Assembly: GCA_016713625.1 (NCBI GenBank)
Contig: JADJOT010000010.1
Location: 372,001-436,000, forward strand
DNA length: 64,000 nucleotides
Reading direction: 5' to 3'
Source of the DNA: Candidatus Accumulibacter affinis
Lineage (GTDB): Bacteria > Pseudomonadota > Gammaproteobacteria > Burkholderiales > Rhodocyclaceae
How positions within the stretch are numbered: the stretch's first letter is position 1; each line of letters begins with the position of its first letter. The translations under genes and the position numbers were made by a program. Below, one piece after another: positions 46,628 through 55,081 of this stretch. The notes under the pieces were generated by a model. That model ran no database searches, was not told the DNA's origin, and saw only the letters and a list, made by a program, of their open reading frames with translations.

Positions 46628-47397
46628 GCGTGGCTTTCGTCCGCAGCGACGGGCAATGGCTCGAGTACTCGCTGATTCCGGCGGCGCGGCGTCATCGACC
46701 GACGCTGGTGCTGCTCCACGAGGGTCTCGGCAGTGTGGCCCTGTGGCGTGACTTTCCAGCGCAACTGGCGCAGGCCAGTGGCTGTCGCACGCTGGTCTGG
46801 TCGCGCCTGGGGCATGGCCACTCGGCGGCCCTCCCTGCCCCGCGCACGCCTTCTTACCTCCACGAAGAGGCCTTGCAGCGGCTGCCGGCGCTGCTCGCTG
46901 CGCTGGACATCGAACAGCCCTTGTTGATCGGGCATAGCGACGGCGGCTCGATCGCGCTGCTCTACGCGGCTGCCTGGCCGGATCGGGTGGCTGGCGTGGT
47001 GGTCCTGGCGCCGCACGAGTTCGTCGAGGAAGAGGCGCTGGCCGGCATCCGTCTTGCGGGCGAAGCCTACGCCAACAGTGACTGGCCGCAGAAGCTGGGT
47101 CGCTATCATGCTTACCCGGATGCCGTTTTCCGTGCTTGGCACGACACCTGGCTGGCGCCGGAATTCCGCTCCTGGGACATTACCGCCTGCCTGCCGGCGA
47201 TTCGTTGTCCGGTATTGGCGATCCAGGGCGAAGACGACGAGTACGCGACGATGCGCCAGATCGAGTGCATTGCCGAAGCCGCCGCCGACGTCGATCTGCT
47301 CAAGCTGGCCGATTGTCGGCATTCGCCGCACCGGGATCAGCCGCAGGCGGTGGTCGCGGCGATTGTCGGTCTTCTGGACCGACTCGCGGCGGCTTGA
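46624..47397 (+). CDS. Alpha/beta-hydrolase
   Basis: A 257-residue hydrolase of unknown substrate. Motifs are LVLLHEGLGSVALWRDFP (oxyanion strand), the nucleophile elbow LIGHSDGGSIALLYA with Ser about residue 100, the acid strand VLAIQGEDDEYAT and the His in CRHSPHRDQP. It resembles esterase/meta-cleavage-type hydrolases. The GTG start overlaps the upstream remnant. Just after its stop, sequence similar to the 3' flank of mtfA (54080-54124) begins. Confidence 0.85.
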   Translation: MSVAFVRSDGQWLEYSLIPAARRHRPTLVLLHEGLGSVALWRDFPAQLAQASGCRTLVWSRLGHGHSAALPAPRTPSYLHEEALQRLPALLAALDIEQPLLIGHSDGGSIALLYAAAWPDRVAGVVVLAPHEFVEEEALAGIRLAGEAYANSDWPQKLGRYHAYPDAVFRAWHDTWLAPEFRSWDITACLPAIRCPVLAIQGEDDEYATMRQIECIAEAAADVDLLKLADCRHSPHRDQPQAVVAAIVGLLDRLAAA

Positions 47398-47473
47398 TTG
47401 GTTTGTCAGCCGATACGCTTACTGCAGGCCGCCGCCCAGTTGCGGCAGCCCGGCCTCACCGAAGTGGATTTGT

Positions 47474-48224
<751 letters not shown>

Positions 48225-48276
48225 ATTCCGGAAATGCAAGGCGTCCGAGCCAGACAGTGGTGCGCGCAATACCCGA

Positions 48277-48324
48277 TTGACCGCCGCCGATCGGGCCATC
48301 TATACTCACCAAGGTTCTCCTTGG
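48277..48324 (+). promoter_or_regulatory. Promoter of the TOTE gene with an inverted repeat at the start site
   Basis: TTGACC (48277-48282), an 18-bp spacer and TATACT (48301-48306). CCAAGG-TTCT-CCTTGG (48309-48324) covers the predicted start site and could be an operator or a 5' hairpin. It lies just upstream of the divergent RES gene. Confidence 0.6.
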
Positions 48325-48341
48325 CTTGTTCGTCCTGCCCA

Positions 48342-51191
48342 ATGCGCGCAGATGCCGTAGTCTCCCAGCATTCCTCGGTAGCCGCCAAGATCGCCCTTTT
48401 CCGGTCGTTCTTTCGGGGCAGGGACGACCTTTATCCGCGCCGCTTTGAAAGCCTGAGAACCGGCACGGCCGGTTACAGCCCTGCCTGCGCCAACGAGTGG
48501 GTTCGCGGGGTTTGCGACAAGCGGGCGGTCAGGTGCCAGGACTGCCCGAGTCGGCGATTCCTGCCGCTGACCGACGAAACCATTCGCCAGCATCTTTCCG
48601 GCCAGGACGACCGTGGTCGCGAGTTTGTCGTGGGCGTTTACCCGATGCTTCTCGATGAGACCTGCTTCTTCCTGGCCGTGGACTTCGACAAGGAAGGCTG
48701 GCGTGCGGACATTGGCGCCGTTCGCGAGACCTGTCGTCAACTGGGGCTGCCCGCCGCGGTCGAACGATCCCGTTCGGGCAACGGCGGCCATCTCTGGCTT
48801 TTCTTTGCGGAAGCCATTCCCGCCGTCCTGGCGAGGAAACTCGGTGCGCACCTGCTCACCGAGACGATGGAGCGGCGGCCAGACATCGGACTGGATTCGT
48901 ACGACCGCTTCTTTCCGAACCAGGACACCCTGCCCAGGGGCGGCTTCGGCAATCTGATCGCCCTGCCGCTGCAGAAACGCCCACGCGAAAGCGACGACAG
49001 CGTGTTTGTTGACGACCGCCTGCTTGCCTGGCCGGATCAGTGGGCGTTTCTCTCGAGCACGCAAAAGATCACCTGCGCTGAAGCCGAGCGTATTGTCCGC
49101 GCCGCCGAGCAACGCGGCCGCGTCGTCGGAGTAAGCTTTCCTGTGCTCGACGAAGACAACGAAGGCGACGAAGAACCCTGGACCACGCCGCCTTCGCGTC
49201 GCCGAGTCGAATCTCCGATCGTCGGCCCCCTGCCCGAGCGACTGGAACTGGTTTTCGGCAGCGAGATCTACCTTGCCAAGGACGGGCTGCCAGCCGCCTT
49301 GCGCAATCGCCTGCTACGGCTGGCGGCGTTTCAGAATCCGGAGTTCTACCGGGCGCAGGCGATGCGCCTGCCGACCTTCGGCAAGCCACGGGTGATCTCC
49401 TGCGCGGAGGACCATCCGCTGCATATCGGTTTGCCGCGCGGTTGCCTGAACGAGATCCGGGACCTGCTCGGCAGCCTTGGAATCGAGTGTGTGTTGCGCG
49501 ACGAGCGCCACTCCGGCGTGCCCCTGAGCGTTTCGTTCCACGGTACTTTACGGCCGCAGCAAGCGGTTGCCGCGGAGGCGCTGGCCGGCCACGATCACGG
49601 CGTTCTGGCGGCGACCACCGCTTTCGGCAAAACCGTCGTCGCGGCGTGGCTGATCGCCAGGCGTGGGGTCAGCACGCTGGTGCTCGTACACCGCCAGCAA
49701 CTACTCGAGCAGTGGGTCGAACGACTATCGACCTTCCTGGGGTTGCCGGCCAAGGCGATTGGCCGCATCGGCGGCGGTCGGAAAAAGCCCAACGGCACCC
49801 TCGACGTGGCGCTGATCCAGAGCCTCGTCCGCGAGGGCGTGGTCGATGATCGCGTCGGGGAATACGGTCATCTGGTGGTCGACGAATGCCATCACCTGCC
49901 GGCATCCAGCTTCGCACAGCTTGCCCGGCGAGCGAAGGCCAAATATGTCCTGGGTCTGTCGGCGACCGTGACCCGCAAGGACGGCCACCACCCAATCATC
50001 TTCATGCACTGCGGACCGGTCCGCTATCGCGTCAGCGCGCGCGAACAGGCAGCAGAACGACCTTTCATCCACAACGTCTGGGTGCGTCCGACGGCTTTCC
50101 TCCCGCCTGACGCCGGTGACCCCGACTTGCGGGCCCAGTTCCACGACCTTTACGAGGCGCTGATCGCCGACGACAGACGAAATCGCCTGATCGTCGACGA
50201 CGTCGCGGCGGCCGTTCGCGAGGGGCGTTCGCCGGTCGTGCTGACGGAACGAACCCGTCACCTCGAGCTACTGGCCGAGCGACTTACTTCCGTGGCGCGC
50301 CACCTCGTCGTTCTGCGCGGCGGCATGGGCAGGAAGCAACTGCAAGAGGCGCTCGCGCAGCTGACGGCCATCCCCGAGAGCGAAGAACGCGTCGTCCTGG
50401 CGACCGGCGGCTACCTCGGCGAAGGGTTTGACGACGCCCGTCTCGACACCCTGTTCCTGACGCTGCCGGTCTCCTGGCGGGGGACGATTGCCCAGTATGC
50501 CGGCCGCCTGCATCGCCTGCACGACAACAAGCGGGAGGTGCGCATTTACGACTACGCCGACCTCAATGTGCCGATGCTGGCACGGATGTTCGACCGGCGC
50601 TGCAAGGGCTACGAAGCGGTCGGCTACACCATTCTGCTGCCGGCCAGCGCAGTGCCCGGCTGGCCGCCCGAGGTGCCGCTGCCGGTGGAACCGGAATGGA
50701 AGCGGGATTATGCCGTCAGTGTTCAGCGCCTGCTGCGCGACGGGGTGGACGCGCCGCTTGGCGACCTGTTTGTGCACGCGGCGCGCTCGCGCGAGGCGGG
50801 CGCGCAAGGCCTTGAGCGGGCGCGCAGCGCCAGCGAGGCCTTCCTTTTCCGGCGGCTGCAGACGCTTCCCGACACTGCCGGGAAGTTTCATCTCAACGTC
50901 GAGTTGCCGATTCCGTTTGACGGGCGTGGGGGAATGGAGGTCGATTTGCTCGCCGTGGAGGCGCGGGTGGCGGTCGAAATCGATGGACCGCAACACCTGG
51001 CCGACCCCGTAGCCTATCGCCGCGACCGGCGCAAGGACGCGCTGCTGCAGGAGAGCGGCTATGTCGTGCTGCGCTTTCTCGCCGAGGATGTTGGCAAGCA
51101 CCTCGACAACGTCCTCGATACGATCTTGCGTGCCCTGGCGCGTCGGCAGCGGGACCTGCCCGGCGGCGTGCCGACAGTGCCGCTGTTCTGA
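48342..51191 (+). CDS. TOTE-type protein: archaeo-eukaryotic primase, SF2 helicase and DUF559-like nuclease
   Basis: A 949-residue three-part protein. Residues about 15-260 form an AEP-like primase of the TOTE type (YSPACANEWVRGVCDKR, FFLAVDFDKEGWRADI with the DxD-like pair, RSRSGNGGHLWLFF, DRFFPNQDTLP). Residues about 390-800 form an SF2 helicase (LRPQQAVAAEAL, ATTAFGKTVVAAWLI, HLVVDECHHLPA, GLSATVTRKDG, QYAGRLHRLHDN). The last 130 residues are a DUF559/Vsr-like nuclease (MEVDLLAVEARVAVEIDGPQHL, ESGYVVLRFLAEDV). TOTE proteins were proposed as conflict or invader-targeting systems. The frame is intact. The start was chosen at the ATG 36 bases after the -10. Confidence 0.85.
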   Translation: MRADAVVSQHSSVAAKIALFRSFFRGRDDLYPRRFESLRTGTAGYSPACANEWVRGVCDKRAVRCQDCPSRRFLPLTDETIRQHLSGQDDRGREFVVGVYPMLLDETCFFLAVDFDKEGWRADIGAVRETCRQLGLPAAVERSRSGNGGHLWLFFAEAIPAVLARKLGAHLLTETMERRPDIGLDSYDRFFPNQDTLPRGGFGNLIALPLQKRPRESDDSVFVDDRLLAWPDQWAFLSSTQKITCAEAERIVRAAEQRGRVVGVSFPVLDEDNEGDEEPWTTPPSRRRVESPIVGPLPERLELVFGSEIYLAKDGLPAALRNRLLRLAAFQNPEFYRAQAMRLPTFGKPRVISCAEDHPLHIGLPRGCLNEIRDLLGSLGIECVLRDERHSGVPLSVSFHGTLRPQQAVAAEALAGHDHGVLAATTAFGKTVVAAWLIARRGVSTLVLVHRQQLLEQWVERLSTFLGLPAKAIGRIGGGRKKPNGTLDVALIQSLVREGVVDDRVGEYGHLVVDECHHLPASSFAQLARRAKAKYVLGLSATVTRKDGHHPIIFMHCGPVRYRVSAREQAAERPFIHNVWVRPTAFLPPDAGDPDLRAQFHDLYEALIADDRRNRLIVDDVAAAVREGRSPVVLTERTRHLELLAERLTSVARHLVVLRGGMGRKQLQEALAQLTAIPESEERVVLATGGYLGEGFDDARLDTLFLTLPVSWRGTIAQYAGRLHRLHDNKREVRIYDYADLNVPMLARMFDRRCKGYEAVGYTILLPASAVPGWPPEVPLPVEPEWKRDYAVSVQRLLRDGVDAPLGDLFVHAARSREAGAQGLERARSASEAFLFRRLQTLPDTAGKFHLNVELPIPFDGRGGMEVDLLAVEARVAVEIDGPQHLADPVAYRRDRRKDALLQESGYVVLRFLAEDVGKHLDNVLDTILRALARRQRDLPGGVPTVPLF

Positions 51192-51198
51192 CACGGCT

Positions 51199-51250
51199 GG
51201 GGACCGATCTAATATTGCAACAAATAAGCGCCGAGCAGCATTCAAACGAA
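51199..51250 (+). repeat. Dispersed intergenic repeat, copy D
   Basis: GGGGACCGATCTAATATTGC followed by AACAAATAAGCGCCGAGCAG and CATTCAAACG aligns over about 50 bases with copy C at 46051-46100 at roughly 70 percent by eye. Confidence 0.5.
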
Positions 51251-51351
51251 ATGGCTGCGGCTCTCTCGAGCCACGCGCTCTCCTGCTTACGGTGCAAGTC
51301 GCTTGCGCGACTTTCACAGTAACAACCCACGCCAGCCGAAGTCATGGTCAT

Positions 51352-52506
51352 CTACAGTGCCGCCAACCGGGCGAACAACGCTATGTAAAAGCGCCGCTGC
51401 CAGCCGATCTGGTTGAGTTGCGGAGTGACGCAAATATCCAGGTGATCGATATTGCGCTCCCATTGGTAATACCAGTGACCCTTCATGAAAGCGTCAGCCG
51501 GGGTATCACCTCTCATCTCGCCGCCCACCGGGTGATCACCGCTGATATGGGGGTAAAGTTGCGAATAACTGGGTACCGCGCCATCGTTTTCCCACCAATC
51601 GGCACTATTGAAGTTGGGCGTCGGGATCGGCGGCTGGGCAAATTGCTTTTTCCCGATATATGCGGATAGCGGCAGGAGAGCGGGATTCATCAGCGGGTCG
51701 GGGTAGCAGAAGTTACTAAGAAAACCGCGTGTGGTTTGCTCGGTCACGTAAGAAAAATAATGGGTATTGGGATCCGTTTTCCAGATTTGATTATCGGTAT
51801 AGGCACCCTGCAGGGTCAACGAGTAGCTTGCATTGTCCTTGCCAATCCAGAATCTGGAATCGACCACCCGCTGCAGGTAAGCAAGCAGCGACTCGTCCGG
51901 CCCGCGCAGCAAACCCCAGTAGGCAAGATCAAAGTCATAAATCGAATCAAAAATCCCCCCGCTGGCCGCACCAAACAGCTCGATCATGCCAAACAAGGCA
52001 CTGGTCATGGTTTCTCGCGTCAGCAAACCCGTCTGCTCATTGGCACCCAGTAAATACACGCCGGTGCTACCGTTTGAAACACCCGATATGGTAGAAATCG
52101 AAGCCACCCATTGCGCATTACTGCCCCATCCCCAATAGTCGATCGCCAACAAATGTTGCAGGCAGCGCACGGTCGGTGAGCCCAAGCTATGGCCGACCAG
52201 ATGCACCGGCTTGCGTGCGCTCCAGCCAGGGACAAAACCGGGCTTGTGGCTGTAATCTGTGCCAAATTGTGCATGTCCTTCCTTCGTCGCGTGCCGCAAA
52301 CCATAATCGACCCGTGTGCCTTTTATTTGCGCGGCCAACTCACAGGCACGGTCATGCGCCGAACCGAGCGGGCCGACACTCGCTTGATGCCGCTTCAACT
52401 TCGCGGGCACCACCAGGGCGGAACCCCAATAAGGCACGCCGCCCAACTCCTTCGGCCCCCAGCCAAGCAGGCCGTGAACAAGCACAACGGGGTGATTATT
52501 GGCCAT
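51352..52506 (-). CDS. Triacylglycerol lipase-like hydrolase (family I.5 type)
   Basis: A 384-residue protein starting MANNHPVVLVHGLLGWGPKE, the oxyanion region of large Bacillus/Staphylococcus-type lipases. Nucleophile Ser is in HLVGHSLGSPTVR (about residue 127), the acid may be in the NFNSADWWENDGAVPSYSQL region, and a late His lies in RNIDHLDICV. No signal peptide is visible, so it is cytosolic or secreted by another route. AGGAG lies about seven bases before the ATG. It stands alone and looks transferred. Confidence 0.8.
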   Translation of the reverse strand: MANNHPVVLVHGLLGWGPKELGGVPYWGSALVVPAKLKRHQASVGPLGSAHDRACELAAQIKGTRVDYGLRHATKEGHAQFGTDYSHKPGFVPGWSARKPVHLVGHSLGSPTVRCLQHLLAIDYWGWGSNAQWVASISTISGVSNGSTGVYLLGANEQTGLLTRETMTSALFGMIELFGAASGGIFDSIYDFDLAYWGLLRGPDESLLAYLQRVVDSRFWIGKDNASYSLTLQGAYTDNQIWKTDPNTHYFSYVTEQTTRGFLSNFCYPDPLMNPALLPLSAYIGKKQFAQPPIPTPNFNSADWWENDGAVPSYSQLYPHISGDHPVGGEMRGDTPADAFMKGHWYYQWERNIDHLDICVTPQLNQIGWQRRFYIALFARLAAL

Positions 52507-53039
52507 AACAAACTCCTGACGCCATTAAAAATCGTGTCAATATCAAACCGCGTCGGGCATGCCAGCGGGCTGCATTTGCCGTTGACCGAACGCCAGTCGC
52601 TTTTTGCAGGTAGCCTGCCTGTTTCCGACCACCAATGGTGGTCTGGCCGTGGTGTGGCCACTGGCGCAGCATCGGCGCAACAAGAATGTAGTGATTGTCC
52701 GGGGTGGCTACCATGCCCAGGGCCTCCGCACCCGGATATCCTATACCGAAATCTTCCGCGAGCGGGCGAGGGGGTCGAGGGGGGGTCGTGAGTCGCTGGC
52801 GCGACTTTCCCGGTAAAGGATTTCGTTGAGGCCGTGGTGCAGGCAAGCACATTCCTGTGCATCGTGTCACTCTTCAAGGGCTACCCGGGGGAGATGCGAG
52901 ATTGTCGCCCCTTGGCGAAGCTCATGTACTTTTGTTGGTAGGGTTGGATTTCCTGTCCTTTGTCGGAATTCTTTACACGCTGAGAAGGTGAACGCCCGGC
53001 TTCTTTCACAAGCGCCTGATACAATAAAAAACTCTTATC
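52507..53039. other. Intergenic region between the lipase and the PEP-CTERM gene
   Basis: No gene is supported on either strand. It must hold the lipase promoter, which I cannot see clearly. The sigma-54 promoter of the next gene follows. Confidence 0.5.
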
Positions 53040-53056
53040 TGGCACGGTTCGTGCTT
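53040..53056 (+). promoter_or_regulatory. Sigma-54 promoter of the PEP-CTERM gene
   Basis: TGGCACG-GTTC-GTGCT matches the -24/-12 consensus TGGCACGNNNNTTGCW with one mismatch and exact GG-10-GC spacing. The start codon is about 120 bases downstream. PEP-CTERM genes are often driven by sigma-54 with the PrsK/PrsR pair. Confidence 0.7.
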
Positions 53057-53174
53057 AGGAGTGTGCCGTGGTCTTCGTCTGCAATGTTTTGCTATCACGG
53101 CAGGATTTCCGCCGTTCGGCCAGCTTCCTGGCAGGGCGCCTGTTCGCACCGATAAATCTTCAGAAAGGTAAAAA

Positions 53175-53831
53175 ATGATGTCCAGAAAAACGTTTGCCCG
53201 TGCCCTGGCGGCGGCGTCATTGCTTTGCGCGTCAGCCGCGTCGCATGCCACGTTTGTCGTCTACAACACCGAGGCCAGCTTCCTGGCGGCGGTCTCTGCC
53301 CCCGGAACCGATACCTTCAGCGGTTTTTTAGTTACCGGTACCACGCCAAGTCCGATCGTGCGAACCGCGGGAGCTTATGGTTATACCGCCAGCGTTGATA
53401 GCAGCACTTTCTTCGGCGCTGGCACGGTTGCGGATCCCTGGCTGTCGACCAACGAAGCACTTGCCAACATCACCTTCAACACATTTTCACCGGCCGTCAG
53501 CGCCATCGGTGGCTTCTTTTTCGGATCCGATATCAATGGGCAATTCCTGCCCGGTATATCGATCACCCTGGTAGCCACCGACGCTGATGGCTCCCTGATC
53601 GAGACCATCAGCAACTCTACCGAAAACAGCTTCCGCGGCTTTGTGTCGACCGGGCCCTTGACCTCGCTGACGGTGACCGCCGTTCAACCAAGCTCCCCCG
53701 CCTGGCCCACCGTCGAAGACCTGACGCTTGCCGAGGCACGGGCTGCTGCCGTACCGGAGCCGGAATCGGCTGCTTTGCTGTTGGCCGCACTCGGTCTCAT
53801 GGGCACCATGGCAGGTCGTCGCCGGAACTGA
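53175..53831 (+). CDS. PEP-CTERM sorting-domain exported protein
   Basis: 218 residues. The signal peptide MMSRKTFARALAAASLLCAS ends near SHA. A beta-rich middle (residues 25-190) has no recognised domain. The tail VPEPESAALLLAALGLMGTM then AGRRRN is a complete PEP-CTERM signal: the VPEP motif, a membrane helix and a basic cluster. Exosortase (EpsH) would cleave it for export to the surface or the exopolysaccharide matrix. A sigma-54 promoter lies upstream. Confidence 0.92.
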   Translation: MMSRKTFARALAAASLLCASAASHATFVVYNTEASFLAAVSAPGTDTFSGFLVTGTTPSPIVRTAGAYGYTASVDSSTFFGAGTVADPWLSTNEALANITFNTFSPAVSAIGGFFFGSDINGQFLPGISITLVATDADGSLIETISNSTENSFRGFVSTGPLTSLTVTAVQPSSPAWPTVEDLTLAEARAAAVPEPESAALLLAALGLMGTMAGRRRN

Positions 53832-53980
53832 TGTTTCTCGACCCTGCTCGGGGCTAGCGGCCAAGGTCGGGAAGGCGGCCGCCCCTGGCCGCTGCTGAAG
53901 GGGTCACACAAGGACCGCACCCACGGCGTCGTTGAATACGCAGGTAGACCAGGTAGTCTGTACTGCTGGTGCCGTGAGTC

Positions 53981-54075
53981 GAGTCAATCCAATGGCTGGG
54001 TACTTCGCTGGGGGGCCTGATCGGCGGGTGGATCGCCGGTCAGGAAGATTCGCCGATTACGCGTTTGCTGCTCAA
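53981..54075 (+). pseudogene. Fragment of an alpha/beta-hydrolase (nucleophile elbow)
   Basis: One frame reads ESIQWLGTSLGGLIGG then WIAGQEDSPITRLLL, the nucleophile-elbow block of the same hydrolase family as the remnant at 46376. It ends at the 19-bp sequence shared with 46488-46506, after which hydrolase homology stops. Confidence 0.6.
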
Positions 54076-54108
54076 GCTGCTTGATTGGTTCGTCAGCCGG
54101 CAGCGCAC

Positions 54109-54897
54109 TTACTGCAGGCCACCGCTGACCAAGCGGCGGGCCGCCGGGTCCTGGCGGTAGAAGCTGGCGAACTGCGTGTAGAGCGCCGGATACTCGGCCT
54201 GCAGCAGCGTCGGGGTCTCGAAAAAGACCTCGCTCATGACGGCGAAGAATTCGCCCGGGTTCTCGCTGGCGTAGGGGTCGAAGAGGGTTTCCTGCCCGCC
54301 GGCTTCGGCCGCGTCTACACGCGTGCAAAAATCTTCGTAACTGGCCTGCAGCACGCGCTGCCATTGGCTGCGCGAGATCTCTGCCGGCAGCGGCGGCACG
54401 CCGTTCGCCTCGCCGTTGAGCATGTCGAGTTTATGCGCGAATTCGTGGATGACGACGTTGTAGCCGCTGCCGGCCATCTGTGCGTCGCGCCACGAAATCA
54501 GCAGTGGTCCGCCGTCCCAGGCTTCGCCGGAGGCCAGTTCCTGATATTCATGGACCACACCGAACTCGTCCTCGACGCTGCGCGGGATGATGAACTCGTC
54601 GGCGTAGACGATCACCCCGATCCAGCCGCGATAGTAGTCGAGACCCAGCTTCAGGATCGGCAGGCAGCCCTGCGCGGCAATCGAGACGCAGATTTCGTCT
54701 GACAGTCTGAGTCCGCCTGCGGCAGTGAACTCCTTCTCGGCAAGGAAGTCCTCGGCAAGACGGCGCAGCCGGCCTTGCTCGTCGTCGCTGAGCGCGGCGA
54801 GGAATGGTCGTGCCAAAACCACCGACTGCCACAGCGCATCGGGCACCGGTGCCGGTTCCTGTCGATTGCGCAACCAGCCGAGCAGCTTGCCGATCAT
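54109..54897 (-). CDS. mtfA: MtfA (Mlc titration factor) zinc peptidase
   Basis: A 262-residue M90-family metallopeptidase. The HExxH-like zinc motif is VIHEFAHKLDMLNGEANG, and a downstream Glu lies in ENPGEFFAVMSEVFFE. MtfA binds the glucose repressor Mlc in E. coli and has aminopeptidase activity. The ATG at 54897 (MIGKLLGWLRN) was chosen over a long upstream extension. It is divergent from relA. Confidence 0.9.
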   Translation of the reverse strand: MIGKLLGWLRNRQEPAPVPDALWQSVVLARPFLAALSDDEQGRLRRLAEDFLAEKEFTAAGGLRLSDEICVSIAAQGCLPILKLGLDYYRGWIGVIVYADEFIIPRSVEDEFGVVHEYQELASGEAWDGGPLLISWRDAQMAGSGYNVVIHEFAHKLDMLNGEANGVPPLPAEISRSQWQRVLQASYEDFCTRVDAAEAGGQETLFDPYASENPGEFFAVMSEVFFETPTLLQAEYPALYTQFASFYRQDPAARRLVSGGLQ

Positions 54898-55081
54898 GGA
54901 GCCGACGACAGCGGCGGCACCTGGTGGGGAATGGCGCGGCCGATGATCCTGTGGGCGCACCAGAACAGGATGTTCAGGACGAGTGACAGATAGGGGTGTC
55001 GCAGGTGGACGAGCATCGGCAGCCAGCGGGAAGCAAAGGCGCATTATGCATGAAGCACCGCCGTGACCTTATAATGGCTCG

